In this document: in pieces, positions 43,145 through 55,113 of the stretch
How the letters are laid out: every line of letters begins with the position of its first letter
How positions within the stretch are numbered: position 1 is the stretch's first letter
From: Vibrio europaeus
GTDB lineage: Bacteria; Pseudomonadota; Gammaproteobacteria; Enterobacterales; Vibrionaceae
Assembly (NCBI RefSeq): GCF_001695575.1
Contig: NZ_LUAX01000002.1
Coordinates: forward strand, 186,001 to 250,000
Direction of reading: 5' to 3'
DNA length: 64,000 bases
The notes under the pieces: model-generated
Databases searched by the model: none
Seen by the model: the letters and a program-made list of their open reading frames with translations, nothing else
What the model was told of the DNA's origin: nothing
Position numbers and translations under genes: made by a program

Positions 43145-46042
43145 TTATAGCGCAGCAATAGTCGCCTTTTGCTCTTCAAGCTTGGCTAGTGTCTCTTGGT
43201 AGCCAACGAGCTTTTCACGCTCTTTCGCGATAACCGCTTCAGGTGCTTTAGCAACGAAACCTTCGTTACCTAGTTTACCTTCGATACGCTTGATTTCACC
43301 GTGTGTTTTTTGCACTTCTTTATCAAGACGAGCAAGTTCTGCATCTTTGTCGATAAGCCCTGCCATTGGGATCATCAGTTCAGACTGACCCACTAGCTTA
43401 GTCGCGCATGCCGGAGTGTCAGCACCATCAGCAAGAATCGTTAGGCTATCTAGCTTAGCAAGAGAGTTCAGAACGACTTTGTTTGCTTCGATACGTGCAG
43501 CGTCTTTCTCGTTAGCAACTTTGAGCATCACTTCTAAGCCTTTGCTAGGCGCAATGTCGTACTCTGCACGTAGGTTGCGGATAGCTGTGATGAAAGTCTT
43601 CACCCACTCGATGTCTTCTACGATCTCAGCGTTGAAGTTCTCTTGGTTAAACTGAGGAAGCGCTTGAGTCATGATTGTTCTTTCTTCACAATCAGGACCT
43701 TCAACACCGTCAATCAGCGGTATAACGCTCTGCCAAATAGATTCCGTGATGTAAGGAAGTACTGGGTGAGCAAGACGTAGTGTTTTCTCTAGAACAGTGA
43801 TCAGCATGTAGCGAGTCGCTTGTTGCTGAGCTTCTGTACCTTTCCAAAGAACGGGTTTAGTCAGCTCTAGGTACCAGTCACAGAATTGGTTCCAGATGAA
43901 TTCGTAAAGTGTGTTTGCCGCCATGTCTAGACGGTAGTTGTCTAGGTGAGCGTTAAACTCTTTCGCTGCTAGTTCAAACTGAGATTCAATCCACTTATCC
44001 GCTAGAGAGAATTCCATGTTTGCACGCTCTTCAACCGACAGTGACATGCCACAATCGTGCTCTTCTGTATTCATTAGTACGTAACGGCTTGCGTTCCATA
44101 GCTTGTTACAGAAGTTACGGTAACCTTCAAGACGCTTCATGTCCCAGTTGATGTCACGGCCAGTTGAAGCCATAGCAGCAAGAGTGAAACGCAGTGCGTC
44201 AGTACCGTATGGTTCGATACCGTTTTCGAAAGTCTTACGTGTGTTCTTCTCGATCTTCTTCGCTAGCTGAGGCTGCATCATGTTGCCACAACGCTTCTCT
44301 ACTAGAGACTCAAGGTCGATACCATCGATCATGTCGATCGGGTCAAGAACGTTACCTTTAGACTTAGACATCTTGTCGCCGTTTTCGTCACGGATTAGGC
44401 CCGTTACGTAAACAGTCTTAAATGGTACTTGAGACTTACCGTTTTCATCTTTGTTGAAGTGCATGGTCATCATGATCATACGTGCAACCCAGAAGAAGAT
44501 GATGTCGAAGCCCGTTACTAGCACATCTGAAGGGTGGAATGTCTTCAGGTCTTCAGTTTGCTCAGGCCAGCCTTGAGTACCGAACGTCCATAGCGCAGAA
44601 GAGAACCATGTATCAAGTACGTCGTCGTCTTGGCGAAGAACAACAACAGGTGCAAGGTTGTTGTTTGCACGTACTTCTTCTTCAGTACGACCTACATAAA
44701 CATTGCCGTCGTTGTCGTACCAAGCTGGGATACGGTGACCCCACCAAAGCTGACGAGAGATACACCAGTCTTGAATGTCACGCATCCAAGAGAAGTACAT
44801 GTTTTCGTACTGCTTAGGAACGAATTGGATTTCACCATCTTCAACCGCTTTAACTGCAGGCTCAGCAAGAGGCGCAGCACGTACGTACCATTGGTCAGTT
44901 AGCATTGGTTCGATAACCACGCCACCACGGTCGCCGTAAGGAACCGTTAGGTCGTGATCTTTGATTTCGTCTAGTAGACCAAGCTCTTCGAATTCCGCAA
45001 CGATCGCTTTACGTGCAGCAAAACGCTCCATACCGTGGTATTTAGCAGGTAGATCAGTTGAGTAAACATCGCTTGCTTCACCGTTAGTGGTGAAGACTTC
45101 AGCCGCATCACGGATATCTGCGTTGAAAGTTAGGATGTTGATCATTGGTAGCTGGTGGCGCTTACCAACTTCGTAGTCATTGAAATCGTGAGCAGGAGTG
45201 ATCTTCACACAACCTGTGCCTTTTTCCATATCTGCGTGCTCATCGCCTACGATAGGGATCAGACGGTTAACGATAGGAAGTAGGATCTCTTTACCGATAA
45301 GATCTTTGTAACGTGGGTCTTCTGGGTTAACAGCGACACCAGTATCACCAAGCATGGTTTCAGGACGTGTTGTTGCAACAACAATGTAGTCTTTACCTTC
45401 AGCTGTCTTCACGCCATTTGCTAGTGGGTAGCGGAAGTGCCACATGTGACCTTTTTTGTCTTTGTTTTCAACTTCAAGATCAGAAATCGCAGTGTGCAGT
45501 TTAGGATCCCAGTTTACTAGACGCTTACCACGGTAGATTAGGTCATCTTCGTATAGGCGAACAAATACTTCTTGAACAGCGTTAGATAGGCCATCATCCA
45601 TAGTGAAACGCTCGCGGTCCCAGTCTACCGATGCACCTAGACGACGAAGCTGCTTAGTGATTGTTCCACCAGATTCGTTTTTCCATTCCCAGATTTTGTC
45701 GATGAAGGCATCACGACCGTAATCGTGTTTGGTCTTGCCTTCTTCAGCCGCGATCTTACGCTCAACAACCATCTGAGTTGCGATACCAGCGTGGTCAGTA
45801 CCTACTTGCCAAAGGGTGTTTTTACCCTTCATACGTTCAGCACGGATCAAAGTATCCATGATGGTGTCTTGGAACGCGTGGCCCATGTGTAGGCTACCAG
45901 TGACGTTCGGTGGCGGGATCATGATGCTGTATGATTCTTTCGTCGTGTCACCGTGTGGCTTAAAGTAGCCTTTCTCTTCCCAAGCTTGGTATAAAGCTTG
46001 TTCAATTGAAGTTGGGTTATATGTCTTTTCCATAGTACTCAT
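43145..46042 (-). CDS. valS: Valyl-tRNA synthetase
   Basis: Class Ia synthetase charging tRNA-Val, with editing of misactivated threonine. Near-colinear with the 951-aa E. coli enzyme. The HIGH motif appears as GSLHMGHAF near residue 50, KMSKS as [14 protein letters not shown], the editing domain in between, and the C-terminal coiled coil ([20 protein letters not shown], about 895-960). Two ATGs compete: 46042, giving MSTMEKTYN, and 46033, giving MEKTYN as in E. coli; ribosome-site evidence does not decide. holC lies upstream by about 100 bases. Confidence 0.97.
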   Translation of the reverse strand: MSTMEKTYNPTSIEQALYQAWEEKGYFKPHGDTTKESYSIMIPPPNVTGSLHMGHAFQDTIMDTLIRAERMKGKNTLWQVGTDHAGIATQMVVERKIAAEEGKTKHDYGRDAFIDKIWEWKNESGGTITKQLRRLGASVDWDRERFTMDDGLSNAVQEVFVRLYEDDLIYRGKRLVNWDPKLHTAISDLEVENKDKKGHMWHFRYPLANGVKTAEGKDYIVVATTRPETMLGDTGVAVNPEDPRYKDLIGKEILLPIVNRLIPIVGDEHADMEKGTGCVKITPAHDFNDYEVGKRHQLPMINILTFNADIRDAAEVFTTNGEASDVYSTDLPAKYHGMERFAARKAIVAEFEELGLLDEIKDHDLTVPYGDRGGVVIEPMLTDQWYVRAAPLAEPAVKAVEDGEIQFVPKQYENMYFSWMRDIQDWCISRQLWWGHRIPAWYDNDGNVYVGRTEEEVRANNNLAPVVVLRQDDDVLDTWFSSALWTFGTQGWPEQTEDLKTFHPSDVLVTGFDIIFFWVARMIMMTMHFNKDENGKSQVPFKTVYVTGLIRDENGDKMSKSKGNVLDPIDMIDGIDLESLVEKRCGNMMQPQLAKKIEKNTRKTFENGIEPYGTDALRFTLAAMASTGRDINWDMKRLEGYRNFCNKLWNASRYVLMNTEEHDCGMSLSVEERANMEFSLADKWIESQFELAAKEFNAHLDNYRLDMAANTLYEFIWNQFCDWYLELTKPVLWKGTEAQQQATRYMLITVLEKTLRLAHPVLPYITESIWQSVIPLIDGVEGPDCEERTIMTQALPQFNQENFNAEIVEDIEWVKTFITAIRNLRAEYDIAPSKGLEVMLKVANEKDAARIEANKVVLNSLAKLDSLTILADGADTPACATKLVGQSELMIPMAGLIDKDAELARLDKEVQKTHGEIKRIEGKLGNEGFVAKAPEAVIAKEREKLVGYQETLAKLEEQKATIAAL

Positions 46043-46144
46043 TTACTGGATACGTTGATGGTAATCGTAGTCAATCATTATAAGTGAACTCTCTAAGTGG
46101 AGAGCTTAACTATAAAGATTGACCGGTTGCATATTTTGTTGCTG

Positions 46145-46594
46145 CTAGCTGTGTTCGATTTCGATCGTTTGTAGCTGATAGCCCGCTTGGCGGTAGATTT
46201 TATATCTTTCTCGCGCCAGTTGCTTGGCTTTTTCTTCGCAAGGGACGAAGTCTACCACCTCAGCAAACTTGTTCGCAAAGGTTGTCTCATTTTCCGCCAA
46301 ATTTATTACCAGTTGTCGGTTCCAAGAAGGTTTAACCCCTTGGTAGCCAATCTCGATATTGGTGCCGTATCTTGGCCCTTCACCAACTAGATTATGCGCA
46401 ACAAATTGTTTGGCATCGACTTGCCAGAAAAATTCAGCGATTTGTTCAGCGTGAGACTTATCGTTGCAATTGAGATAAACCTTAGCACCTTGCTTGGCGA
46501 AATGATGGGCAAGAAACAATACATACAAACCAAACCCCTGAGCTTCAGCCTGAGGAGAGTTTGGATTGATAATGTAAAAGGTTGCATTTGCCAT
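46145..46594 (-). CDS. holC: DNA polymerase III chi subunit
   Basis: 149-aa protein that links the clamp loader (through psi) to SSB during replication. Starts ANATFYIINPN and contains the conserved HHFAKQGAKVYLNC and FVAHNLVGEGP segments, followed by the basic patch that binds the SSB tail. The order pepA-holC-valS on one strand is the conserved gammaproteobacterial arrangement. Confidence 0.95.
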   Translation of the reverse strand: MANATFYIINPNSPQAEAQGFGLYVLFLAHHFAKQGAKVYLNCNDKSHAEQIAEFFWQVDAKQFVAHNLVGEGPRYGTNIEIGYQGVKPSWNRQLVINLAENETTFANKFAEVVDFVPCEEKAKQLARERYKIYRQAGYQLQTIEIEHS

Positions 46595-46635
46595 AGCAGT
46601 TCGCCTTTAGTCGAAACAACAGGACTAGAAGATAC

Positions 46636-46660
46636 AAAAAAGGGCCTCGCGGCCCTTTTT
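46636..46660 (-). terminator. Intrinsic terminator between pepA and holC
   Basis: Perfect 10-bp stem AAAAAGGGCC/GGCCCTTTTT with a TCGC loop, 13 bases beyond the end of pepA, with T-rich sequence on both strands. Confidence 0.9.
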
Positions 46661-46673
46661 AAGATTTTGAGGA

Positions 46674-48182
46674 TTATTCCTCTGTCTCTTGGCCACTGCG
46701 GTTAAGCAGGAATTGGACAAGCATTGAGACTGGACGGCCAGTTGAGCCTTTCGCTGCACCTGATTTCCATGCTGTACCTGCGATATCAACGTGCGCCCAG
46801 TGGTATTTCTTGGCGAACTTAGATAGGAAGCAACCCGCAGTGATAGTACCGCCAGGGCGACCACCAATGTTTGCCATATCAGCAAATGGGCTCTTAAGTT
46901 GCTCGTGGTACTCGTCTGCCATAGGTAGACGCCATGCACGGTCACTTGCTTGCTCAGAAGCATTCACTAGCTCGTGAGACAGTGGGTTGTGGTTAGAGAT
47001 AACACCACTGATATGGTGACCTAGTGCGATAACACAAGCACCCGTTAGCGTTGCAACGTCAACCACACACTCTGGCTCGTAGCGTTCTACGTAAGTCAGC
47101 GCGTCACACAATACTAGACGACCTTCAGCATCTGTATTGAGTACTTCAACGGTTTGGCCTGACATCGTAGTGAGAATGTCACCTGGACGGTAAGCGTTGC
47201 TACCCGGCATGTTTTCACAACCAGCAAGAACAGCAACCACATTGATTGGTAGGTTCAGTTTTGCCAGTGCTTTCATTGTACCGAATACTGATGCCGCACC
47301 ACACATGTCGTACTTCATCTCATCCATACCTTCGCCAGGTTTCAGTGAGATACCGCCTGAATCGAAAGTAAGGCCTTTACCAACAAGTACAATTGGTTTC
47401 GCTTCTGGATCTGGGTTGCCCTTGTACTCCATGATAGACATCATAGATTCATTCTTAGAGCCACGACCTACCGCTAGGTATGAAGTCATGCCCAGTTTTT
47501 CCATCTCTTGCTCACCAATGATCTTGGTTGTCACTGTCTCGTAGTCGTCAGCTAGGCGACGCGCTTGAGAAGCAAGGTAAGCAGGGTTAGCGATGTTTGG
47601 TGGCATGTTGCCAAGATCTTTTGATGCTTTAACACCAGAAGAGATAGCAAGACCGTGTGCGATCGCTTTCTCACCTAGGTTTAGCTCACGACGCGTAGGT
47701 ACGTTAAATACCAGCTTACGTAGTGGTCGACGAGTTTCTGGCTTTTGGCTCTTGAACTGATCGAAGGTGTATAGACCATCTTTTGTTGCTTCAACCGCTT
47801 GGCGAACTTTCCAGTAAGTATCACGGCCTTTAACGTGCAGTTCTGTTAGGAAACATACCGCTTCCATTGAACCTGTTTCGTTAAGAGTGTTGATAGTCTT
47901 TTGGATGATCTCTTTGTATTGACGCTCACCCAGTTCACGCTCTTTACCACAACCAACCAGTAAAACGCGCTCAGACAGTACACCTGGTACTTGATGAAGC
48001 AGTAGCATCTGCCCCGGTTTTCCTTCTAGGTCACCACGGCGAAGTAGTGAACTAATATAGCCATCGCTGATCTTATCTAGCTGCTCGGCAACTGGAGAAA
48101 GGCGACGTGGCTCGAACACGCCCACAACGATACATGCGCTGCGTTGTTTCTCTGGACTGCCACTTTTTACACTGAACTCCAT
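46674..48182 (-). CDS. pepA: Cytosol leucyl aminopeptidase (PepA/CarP)
   Basis: 502-aa M17 metallopeptidase, hexamer with two metals. The C-terminal domain shows [28 protein letters not shown] and the metal ligands in MKYDMCGAA. In E. coli the same protein also binds DNA as CarP/XerA, controlling carAB (carbamoyl phosphate) and plasmid dimer resolution; it is tempting that here it lies near the pyr/arg genes, but that is only an observation. Divergent from lptF with 190 bases of promoter DNA between them. Confidence 0.96.
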   Translation of the reverse strand: MEFSVKSGSPEKQRSACIVVGVFEPRRLSPVAEQLDKISDGYISSLLRRGDLEGKPGQMLLLHQVPGVLSERVLLVGCGKERELGERQYKEIIQKTINTLNETGSMEAVCFLTELHVKGRDTYWKVRQAVEATKDGLYTFDQFKSQKPETRRPLRKLVFNVPTRRELNLGEKAIAHGLAISSGVKASKDLGNMPPNIANPAYLASQARRLADDYETVTTKIIGEQEMEKLGMTSYLAVGRGSKNESMMSIMEYKGNPDPEAKPIVLVGKGLTFDSGGISLKPGEGMDEMKYDMCGAASVFGTMKALAKLNLPINVVAVLAGCENMPGSNAYRPGDILTTMSGQTVEVLNTDAEGRLVLCDALTYVERYEPECVVDVATLTGACVIALGHHISGVISNHNPLSHELVNASEQASDRAWRLPMADEYHEQLKSPFADMANIGGRPGGTITAGCFLSKFAKKYHWAHVDIAGTAWKSGAAKGSTGRPVSMLVQFLLNRSGQETEE

Positions 48183-48372
48183 GCGTACTCCTACATCCTG
48201 AAGACAAATAGAACTAAATGTTAGATAATGCCGTCTTACTTGTTGATTCCTTACTCGGAACTATTCTTAAATAAGCGCATTAACAGTTAGCCAAAAATTT
48301 AAAAATAAAAGGTTCAACGGGAAATTATAGTGATTCAATTAAAAAAACAAGTTTTGTATAGGTAATTTCAGC
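48183..48372. other. 190-bp divergent promoter region pepA / lptF
   Basis: No gene. AT-rich with A-runs next to lptF. No strong hexamer pair recognised. Confidence 0.4.
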
Positions 48373-49476
48373 GTGATTATTGTTAGATATTTGATCCGCG
48401 AGACACTCAAAAGCCAATTAGCGATATTTTTTATCCTGTTTTTAGTGTTCCTTAGCCAAAAATTGATCAAAGTTTTGGCCGATGCGTCGGATGGCGATAT
48501 TCCTGCCAGCTTGGTCATGCACTATGTTGCTTTAAGCATGCCTTCAATGGGACTTTTGATGTTACCGTTGAGTCTTTTCTTGGGGATCTTGCTCACTTTT
48601 GGCCGTTTATACGCAGAAAGTGAAATTACCGTGATGAATGCGACGGGGATTGGTAATAAGTTCTTGATCCGCGCAGCTTTATACCTAGCCGTTATTACCG
48701 GTGCGATTGCGGGTTTTAACTCTTTCGTTTTTGCTCCTTACAGCCAAGACCAACTGGTCAAGCTGCAAGAAGAAACAGCGGCAGAGAACAGTGTCGATTT
48801 GCTGAAGAAAGGCCACTTCCAAGGTACGCCAGATGGTTCCTCAGTGGTTTTCATTGACGATATTGATGGCAAGAAACTCAAGCACGTGTTTGTCGCCCAG
48901 ATGCGCCCGCGTGATTCCATTCTTCCAAGTGTCTCTTTTTCTCAATCAGGAGAAGTGAAAGAACTCAGTGATGGACGACAAGTGATTCGTATGTACGATG
49001 GGGTTCGTTATGAAGGTGTTCCGACCCGCGTTGATTACATGGTGACGGACTTCGATCAGTACGAAGGCTTGATTGGTCAGCGTGATGTTAAGCCTCAAGG
49101 TCGTGACTGGGAAGCGATTCCTACTCTTGAATTGATGAAAAACCCAGACCCTCGCGCACAAGCAGAAGTTCAATGGCGTATCTCACTGGTTGTTTGTATT
49201 CCACTACTGACGATGTTGGTTGTGCCTCTTTCTGCGGTTAACCCACGTCAGGGGCGCTTTGCTAAAATGGGGCCGGCTATTTTAATCTATCTGGCTTACT
49301 TCTTGGCGATTAGTGCCACTAAGTCAGCGATTGAAGATGGATCTATTCCTACTTTCGTTGGTATGTGGCCAATAAATGCTGCGCTACTCTTGACCGCGAT
49401 TGGTATTAACTCGATGGACAGCATTCCTGTTCGCCGCTTCAAAGACAAACTAAGACAAAGAAAAAAGGCAGCGTAA
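48373..49476 (+). CDS. lptF: LPS export ABC transporter permease LptF
   Basis: 367-aa inner-membrane half of the LptB2FG complex that extracts lipopolysaccharide. N-terminal helices (IFFILFLVFLSQKLIKV), a large periplasmic beta-jellyroll (residues about 130-260), and C-terminal helices with PLSAVNPRQGRFAKMGPAI, the conserved YjgP pattern. GTG start at 48373, weak upstream ribosome site. Three bases separate it from lptG, the usual pair. Confidence 0.95.
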   Translation: MIIVRYLIRETLKSQLAIFFILFLVFLSQKLIKVLADASDGDIPASLVMHYVALSMPSMGLLMLPLSLFLGILLTFGRLYAESEITVMNATGIGNKFLIRAALYLAVITGAIAGFNSFVFAPYSQDQLVKLQEETAAENSVDLLKKGHFQGTPDGSSVVFIDDIDGKKLKHVFVAQMRPRDSILPSVSFSQSGEVKELSDGRQVIRMYDGVRYEGVPTRVDYMVTDFDQYEGLIGQRDVKPQGRDWEAIPTLELMKNPDPRAQAEVQWRISLVVCIPLLTMLVVPLSAVNPRQGRFAKMGPAILIYLAYFLAISATKSAIEDGSIPTFVGMWPINAALLLTAIGINSMDSIPVRRFKDKLRQRKKAA

Positions 49477-49479
49477 GTC

Positions 49480-50550
49480 GTGTTTAAGATTCTCGATCTC
49501 TACATAGGTAGAACCATTATTGCCACCTCATCTTTGGTATTGGCAACCTTTGTCGGCCTTTCTGCGATCATCAAATACGTTGAGCAGTTGCGTAAAGTGG
49601 GCGAGGGGACGTACGACCTTGTGCAAGCCTTACTGTACGTTTTGCTCAGTATTCCACGTGATATTGAAATGTTTTTTCCAATGGCCGCCTTGCTTGGCGC
49701 CTTGATCGGTCTTGGCATGCTGGCCTCTAGCTCTGAGCTAGTGGTTATGCAGGCAGCGGGTTTTTCGAAACTAGATATTGGTCTATCGGTACTAAAAACT
49801 GCTGTGCCCTTGATGATTATGGTCACTTTGCTTGGTCAATGGGGTGCGCCTCAAGCGCAAAAAGCAGCGCGTGATCTGCGTGCTTTTGCCACTTCGGGTG
49901 GTGCGATTATGTCTGTACGGACCGGAGTTTGGGCGCGTGACGCCAATGACTTTATTTTTATTGGTAAAGTTGAAGACAGCAAAATTTATGGCATGAACAT
50001 GTGGCGCTACGATGATGACAAGCGTTTGGAAAGCGTCGTTTATGCTGCGGAAGTGGAGTATGTGTCAGATAACACTTGGATGATGAAAGACGTTCAGTTA
50101 ACCGAAATGGTGGACGAGGTAGAAATCTCCAAGCAGAGTCTAGCTGAGTATAGCTGGACGACTTCTCTGGCACCGGACAAGCTAGCGGTAGTGACGGTGA
50201 AACCAGAAGAGTTATCTCTAGGTGGACTGTATGATTATGTCACTTACTTAAAAGCGTCTGAGCAAGACCCATCGCGTTATGAATTGGCCTTCTGGCGCAA
50301 GGTTACACAGCCATTCTCTATTGCGGTGATGATGTTGATGGCACTGTCATTTATCTTTGGTCCACTGCGCAGTGTGACGATGGGTGCGCGTATTCTATCG
50401 GGTGTGATTGCTGGATTTACTTTCTATATATCGAGTGAATTCTTTGGCCCACTGAGTTTGGTTTACAACATCCCGCCAGTGTTTGGTGCTGTGATGCCAA
50501 GTATAGTTTTCCTAACTGTCGCCTTGTTGCTACTGCGTAGGAAGCTCTAA
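49480..50550 (+). CDS. lptG: LPS export ABC transporter permease LptG
   Basis: 356-aa partner of LptF. The same permease architecture: N-terminal TM helices, periplasmic jellyroll around 130-265, then TM helices with FIFGPLRSVTMGARILSGVIAGF, a conserved YjgQ segment. It begins with GTG at 49480 three bases after lptF. The two genes, with lptB elsewhere, complete the LPS extraction machine. Confidence 0.95.
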   Translation: MFKILDLYIGRTIIATSSLVLATFVGLSAIIKYVEQLRKVGEGTYDLVQALLYVLLSIPRDIEMFFPMAALLGALIGLGMLASSSELVVMQAAGFSKLDIGLSVLKTAVPLMIMVTLLGQWGAPQAQKAARDLRAFATSGGAIMSVRTGVWARDANDFIFIGKVEDSKIYGMNMWRYDDDKRLESVVYAAEVEYVSDNTWMMKDVQLTEMVDEVEISKQSLAEYSWTTSLAPDKLAVVTVKPEELSLGGLYDYVTYLKASEQDPSRYELAFWRKVTQPFSIAVMMLMALSFIFGPLRSVTMGARILSGVIAGFTFYISSEFFGPLSLVYNIPPVFGAVMPSIVFLTVALLLLRRKL

Positions 50551-50571
50551 GCTAAATGTTTTCGCAATAAA

Positions 50572-50606
50572 GAAACGGCAGCCAATCCAATTGGCTGCCG
50601 TTTTTA
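50572..50606. terminator. Bidirectional terminator lptG / mutS
   Basis: Perfect 13-bp stem AACGGCAGCCAAT/ATTGGCTGCCGTT with a 3-base loop, T-runs on the + strand and a less regular one on the - strand. It lies between the convergent genes lptG and mutS. Confidence 0.9.
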
Positions 50607-50640
50607 TTTTCTATGGTATTAGGTCAACAGACCTTAGTTA

Positions 50641-53220
50641 TCACATCAACTTTTTCAGTCGATAAAGCTCTTCTAACGCCTGCCTTGGTGTTAGGTCGTC
50701 AGGGTCAACCGCAGACAGTGCCTCTTCAACCTCACTTGGCTCTGGAATCAGGCTAAGTTGGTTGGCGATATCTACTGCGCTTGAGCGAGCTGAACCTTCA
50801 CCTTTTTGGTCTAACTGCTCTAGCTGTGTCAACTTAGCGCGCGCGTTTTTGATCACACTCTTAGGTACGCCAGCCAAGCCCGCCACCGCTAGACCATAAG
50901 ACTTACTTGCAGCCCCTTCTTGGACTGCGTGCATAAAGGCAATACTGTCGCCATGTTCCACTGCATCTAGGTGGACATTGGCTAAGTGTGGGATCTGATT
51001 GGGTAGCTCAGTTAACTCAAAATAGTGAGTCGCAAACAAGGTCATTGAACCTAGTTCTTTAGCTAGCCACTCGGCACTTGCCCACGCAAGAGACAGCCCG
51101 TCATAGGTGCTGGTACCGCGCCCGATTTCATCCATCAATACTAAACTATTGGCAGTAGCGTTGTGGAGGATGTTTGCTGTCTCCGTCATCTCAACCATAA
51201 AGGTCGAACGACCAGAGGCGAGATCGTCAGAAGCTCCAATACGGGTAAAGATGCGATCAATAGAGCCAATCTGAGCGGACTCAGCAGGCACATAAGAACC
51301 AATATGTGCCATCAGCGCAATCAATGCAGTTTGGCGCATGTAAGTCGATTTACCGCCCATGTTCGGACCAGTAATGATCAACATTTTACGCTGCGGGTTT
51401 AGCTCTATAGGGTTGGCAATAAACGGATCATCCATTACTTGCTCAACCACTGGGTGACGGCCCCCCTGAATATGGATACCCACATCTTTAGTTAAGGTAG
51501 GACGACAGTAATCTAGGCTGTCTGCACGTTCCGCTAAGTTTTGCAGCACATCGATTTGCGACACCGCAGAAGCAACGTTTTGCATTTGTTCCAAATGTGG
51601 CAATAAGAGATCAAATAGCTCTTCCCAAAGCTGCTTCTCCAGAGCGAGTGCTTTCGACTTAGAGTTAAGCACTTTATCTTCGTGCTCTTTGAGCTCTGGG
51701 ATAATGTAACGCTCAGCATTTTTTAATGTCTGACGGCGAACATAATGGGGAGGAACTAAATGGCTTTGACCACGGCTCACCTGGATGAAGAAACCATGTA
51801 CGTTGTTGTAGCCCACTTTTAGGCTATCGATACCGTGACGTTCGCGTTCATCCTGCTCCATTTGCTCAAGGTATTCTGTTGCCCCATCCGCGAGCTTACG
51901 CCACTCGTCGAGTTCTGCGTTATAGCCTTCAGCAATCACACCACCGTCACGAATCACGACTGGTGGGTTGTCTTTGATTGCACGCTCAAGCAGCTCACAT
52001 ACCTCGTCCATTGGCGCAGCGTATTGAGCCAGTTTGGATAAGTATGGATGAGTCAACGAACTCATTGATTCTGCTAGCTCAGGTAGTTGCTGCATAGCAA
52101 AGCGAAGGCGAGCCATATCACGTGGCCTAGCACTGCGCAGAGCCAAACGAGCAAGAATGCGTTCGATATCACCGATCTGTTTTAGCACAGGGTGAAGGTC
52201 AGCAAACAGTGACACTTCTTTGAGCTCAGAAATAGCATCTAAACGATGGTTCAGCGTGTCGATGTCGCGCATCGGCTGATGCAGCCAACGTTTGAGCATA
52301 CGACTACCCATAGCTGTTGCAGTGTGATCTAGCACCTCAGCTAAGGTGTTATCTGTACCGCCAGCCAGATTGTGAGTGATTTCTAGGTTGCGTCGGGTCG
52401 CGGCATCTAAAATGACAGAGTGATCTTGTCTATCAAAGGTCAACGAACGAATGTGTGGAAGCGCCGTACGCTGAGTGTCTTTGACATATTGAATCAAACA
52501 ACCTGCTGCGCAGAGTCCGAGCTTCGCGTGTTCGACTCCGAACCCCACGAGATCACGCGTGCCAAATTGTTGGTTTAACTGCTGCTTAGCGGTATCGATC
52601 TCAAACTCCCAAACAGGGCGGCGACGATTACCGTTGCGTGAAGACATTAGGCGAACGGGTTCAAAATCTTCCGGGAAAAGCAGTTCACGTGGCGAAGTGC
52701 GTTGCAGCTCCGCCGCCATCGCTTCTTCGGTTTCGGGCTCCATTAATTGGAACCGACCTGAGGTCACATCCAAAGTCGCATAACCAAATTTGCCATCGTG
52801 GTAATAGATGGCAGCAATCAGGTTATCTAGCCTTTCAGATAGCAGCGCCTCGTCGGTGACGGTACCCGGTGTAACAATGCGAACAACAGCGCGCTCAACA
52901 GGCCCCTTACTGGTTGCAGGATCGCCAATCTGTTCACAAATAGCGACAGATTCACCAAGTTGAACCAGTTTTGCTAGATAACCTTCCACAGCGTGAAATG
53001 GCACTCCCGCCATTGGGATAGGTTCGCCGGCAGAAGCGCCTCTCTTAGTCAGAGAAATATCGAGCAATTGAGATGCTCGCTTCGCATCATCGTAGAAAAG
53101 CTCATAGAAATCTCCCATCCGATAAAACAACATGATGTCGGGATTCTCAGCTTTGAGCTTGAGATATTGTTGCATCATCGGCGTGTGTTTTTGCTTTTCT
53201 TTTTCAGGTAACGCTTTCAC
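50641..53220 (-). CDS. mutS: DNA mismatch repair protein MutS
   Basis: 859-aa mismatch-recognition ATPase. The mismatch-reading Phe-X-Glu motif is F38-Y-E40 in [11 protein letters not shown]; connector, lever and clamp follow; the ATPase has GPNMGGKST (about residue 617), [12 protein letters not shown] and the [10 protein letters not shown] helicase-like motif. Length matches E. coli (853). The start at 53220 is a GTG with a weak ribosome site; no better start is visible, and the early residues correspond to the known N terminus. Convergent with lptG and divergent from pncC. Confidence 0.97.
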   Translation of the reverse strand: MKALPEKEKQKHTPMMQQYLKLKAENPDIMLFYRMGDFYELFYDDAKRASQLLDISLTKRGASAGEPIPMAGVPFHAVEGYLAKLVQLGESVAICEQIGDPATSKGPVERAVVRIVTPGTVTDEALLSERLDNLIAAIYYHDGKFGYATLDVTSGRFQLMEPETEEAMAAELQRTSPRELLFPEDFEPVRLMSSRNGNRRRPVWEFEIDTAKQQLNQQFGTRDLVGFGVEHAKLGLCAAGCLIQYVKDTQRTALPHIRSLTFDRQDHSVILDAATRRNLEITHNLAGGTDNTLAEVLDHTATAMGSRMLKRWLHQPMRDIDTLNHRLDAISELKEVSLFADLHPVLKQIGDIERILARLALRSARPRDMARLRFAMQQLPELAESMSSLTHPYLSKLAQYAAPMDEVCELLERAIKDNPPVVIRDGGVIAEGYNAELDEWRKLADGATEYLEQMEQDERERHGIDSLKVGYNNVHGFFIQVSRGQSHLVPPHYVRRQTLKNAERYIIPELKEHEDKVLNSKSKALALEKQLWEELFDLLLPHLEQMQNVASAVSQIDVLQNLAERADSLDYCRPTLTKDVGIHIQGGRHPVVEQVMDDPFIANPIELNPQRKMLIITGPNMGGKSTYMRQTALIALMAHIGSYVPAESAQIGSIDRIFTRIGASDDLASGRSTFMVEMTETANILHNATANSLVLMDEIGRGTSTYDGLSLAWASAEWLAKELGSMTLFATHYFELTELPNQIPHLANVHLDAVEHGDSIAFMHAVQEGAASKSYGLAVAGLAGVPKSVIKNARAKLTQLEQLDQKGEGSARSSAVDIANQLSLIPEPSEVEEALSAVDPDDLTPRQALEELYRLKKLM

Positions 53221-53305
53221 GGTATAGATCTTTTGTTTATTCCTATTGCGGCTTAGGATACGTCAATAGCATAAGAGCGAAAAGGTGTAATAAAGGGTTT
53301 TAGAT

Positions 53306-53800
53306 ATGGAATCACAGCAAAATCTCTCTCAACAGTTAGGTGAGTTGCTAAATCATCATAAATTAGTCATGACTACTGCTGAATCTTGCACTGGTGGTGG
53401 TGTTTCTGCGGCAGTTACCGATATTGCTGGCAGCTCAGCTTGGTTTGATCGCGCGTTTATCACCTATAGCAATGAAGCCAAGATGGAGATGCTAGGGGTG
53501 TCAGTGGCAACGCTCGAACAGTTTGGTGCGGTTAGTGAACAAACTGTAGTTGAGATGGTTGAAGGAGCGATACAGAACTCAAATGCCAATATTGGCGTTT
53601 CAATCAGCGGTATTGCAGGCCCTGGAGGCAGTACTGAGCTAAAACCAGTTGGAACCGTTTGTTTTGCTTGGGCTGATTCAGGCGATTGGAAAAAAGTAGA
53701 GACAGTGCGCTTCTCAGGCGACCGTGCGCAAGTTCGCCAACAGGCCGTCGAACACGCGTTAAAAGTACTATACGTGGAACTGTCGGCAAGAAATAAATGA
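53306..53800 (+). CDS. pncC: Nicotinamide-nucleotide amidohydrolase PncC (CinA C-terminal domain)
   Basis: 164-aa deamidase that returns NMN to nicotinate mononucleotide in the NAD cycle. The sequence is the stand-alone CinA C-terminal domain: TTAESCTGGGVSAAVTDIAG near the start and GIAGPGGSTELKPVGTVCFAW later. No N-terminal COG1058 domain is fused. Placement just before recA is the usual E. coli and Vibrio order (ygaD-recA). Confidence 0.93.
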   Translation: MESQQNLSQQLGELLNHHKLVMTTAESCTGGGVSAAVTDIAGSSAWFDRAFITYSNEAKMEMLGVSVATLEQFGAVSEQTVVEMVEGAIQNSNANIGVSISGIAGPGGSTELKPVGTVCFAWADSGDWKKVETVRFSGDRAQVRQQAVEHALKVLYVELSARNK

Positions 53801-53872
53801 GCCGCCCTGTAATTTAAAGGCTTTTAAAATTAGGTGGATATCACCAAAAGCTAAAAAAAAACCATACAGGTA

Positions 53873-53900
53873 TAGACACTGTATGAATCAACAGTATAAT
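53873..53900 (+). promoter_or_regulatory. recA promoter with embedded LexA (SOS) box
   Basis: -35 TAGACA (53873-53878), 16 bases, -10 TATAAT (53895-53900). The spacer is a LexA box, CTG-N10-CAG, from 53879 to 53894 (full 20-bp site 53877-53896). LexA would therefore sit directly over the promoter and be released when RecA filaments trigger its cleavage. Confidence 0.9.
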
Positions 53901-53991
53901 GGCTTGCATTGATTGTTCAGTCATAGAGCTGAACAGAAGAATTAGATTGATAATCATCAGCACGAAATAGATGAATCATTTGGAGAAAGTG

Positions 53992-55035
53992 ATGGACGAG
54001 AACAAACAGAAAGCGCTCGCCGCTGCGCTAGGTCAGATTGAAAAGCAATTCGGTAAAGGTTCAATCATGCGCCTAGGTGACAACCGCGCAATGGACGTAG
54101 AAACTATCTCTACAGGTTCACTTTCTTTGGATATCGCTTTGGGTGCTGGTGGTCTACCTATGGGGCGTATCGTAGAAATCTATGGTCCAGAATCTTCAGG
54201 TAAAACGACGCTAACACTTGAGTGTATTGCAGCAGCGCAAAAGCAAGGTAAAACTTGTGCCTTTATCGATGCTGAGCACGCTCTTGACCCTGTTTATGCT
54301 AAGAAGCTAGGTGTTGATATTGACGCGCTATTGGTTTCTCAGCCTGATACAGGTGAACAGGCTCTAGAAATTTGTGATGCACTAGCACGTTCAGGCGCTA
54401 TCGACGTAATGGTTGTTGACTCAGTTGCAGCATTAACGCCTAAAGCTGAAATCGAAGGTGAAATGGGCGACAGCCACATGGGTCTTCAAGCTCGTATGCT
54501 TTCTCAAGCAATGCGTAAGCTAACGGGTAACCTGAAGCAATCTAACTGTATGTGTATCTTCATCAACCAAATCCGTATGAAGATTGGTGTGATGTTTGGT
54601 AACCCAGAGACAACGACTGGTGGTAACGCACTTAAGTTCTACGCATCTGTTCGTCTTGATATCCGTCGTACTGGTTCTATCAAAGACGGTGACGAAGTGG
54701 TTGGTAACGAAACTCGCATCAAGGTTGTTAAGAACAAGATTGCGGCACCATTTAAGCAAGCTGAAACGCAAATCCTATACGGCGCAGGCTTTAACCGTGA
54801 AGGTGAGCTAATCGACCTAGGCGTTAAGCACAAGCTAGTTGAAAAAGCAGGTGCTTGGTACAGCTACAATGGTGATAAGATCGGCCAAGGTAAAGCGAAC
54901 GCTGGTAAGTTCTTACGTGAGAACCCGCAAGCTGCACAAGCTATTGATGCTAAGTTACGTGAAATGCTACTGTCACCAGCTGAAGTTCAGCCAGATGACG
55001 CTGAGCTAGGTGAAATGCCAGAGCAAGAGCTATAA
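53992..55035 (+). CDS. recA: Recombinase RecA
   Basis: 347-aa ATP-dependent strand-exchange protein and LexA coprotease. Starts at the ATG at 53992, preceded by GGAG; the in-frame extension from 53971 lacks such a site. Walker [13 protein letters not shown]-binding loops L1/L2 ([20 protein letters not shown] and [10 protein letters not shown]), and the acidic C-terminal tail ending [13 protein letters not shown]. LexA-controlled from the promoter upstream. Confidence 0.98.
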   Translation: MDENKQKALAAALGQIEKQFGKGSIMRLGDNRAMDVETISTGSLSLDIALGAGGLPMGRIVEIYGPESSGKTTLTLECIAAAQKQGKTCAFIDAEHALDPVYAKKLGVDIDALLVSQPDTGEQALEICDALARSGAIDVMVVDSVAALTPKAEIEGEMGDSHMGLQARMLSQAMRKLTGNLKQSNCMCIFINQIRMKIGVMFGNPETTTGGNALKFYASVRLDIRRTGSIKDGDEVVGNETRIKVVKNKIAAPFKQAETQILYGAGFNREGELIDLGVKHKLVEKAGAWYSYNGDKIGQGKANAGKFLRENPQAAQAIDAKLREMLLSPAEVQPDDAELGEMPEQEL

Positions 55036-55057
55036 GCTAGCTCACTACTCATTATTT

Positions 55058-55085
55058 AAGCCCTGCCTTTGTGCGGGGCTTTGTT
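55058..55085 (+). terminator. Intrinsic terminator after recA
   Basis: 9-bp stem AAGCCCTGC/GCGGGGCTT (one G-U) with a 6-base loop followed by TTGTTG. It probably limits readthrough into recX, which starts about 30 bases later, keeping RecX levels low relative to RecA. Confidence 0.8.
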
Positions 55086-55113
55086 GTATTTAGAATCTAG
55101 ATATTTATTTCAG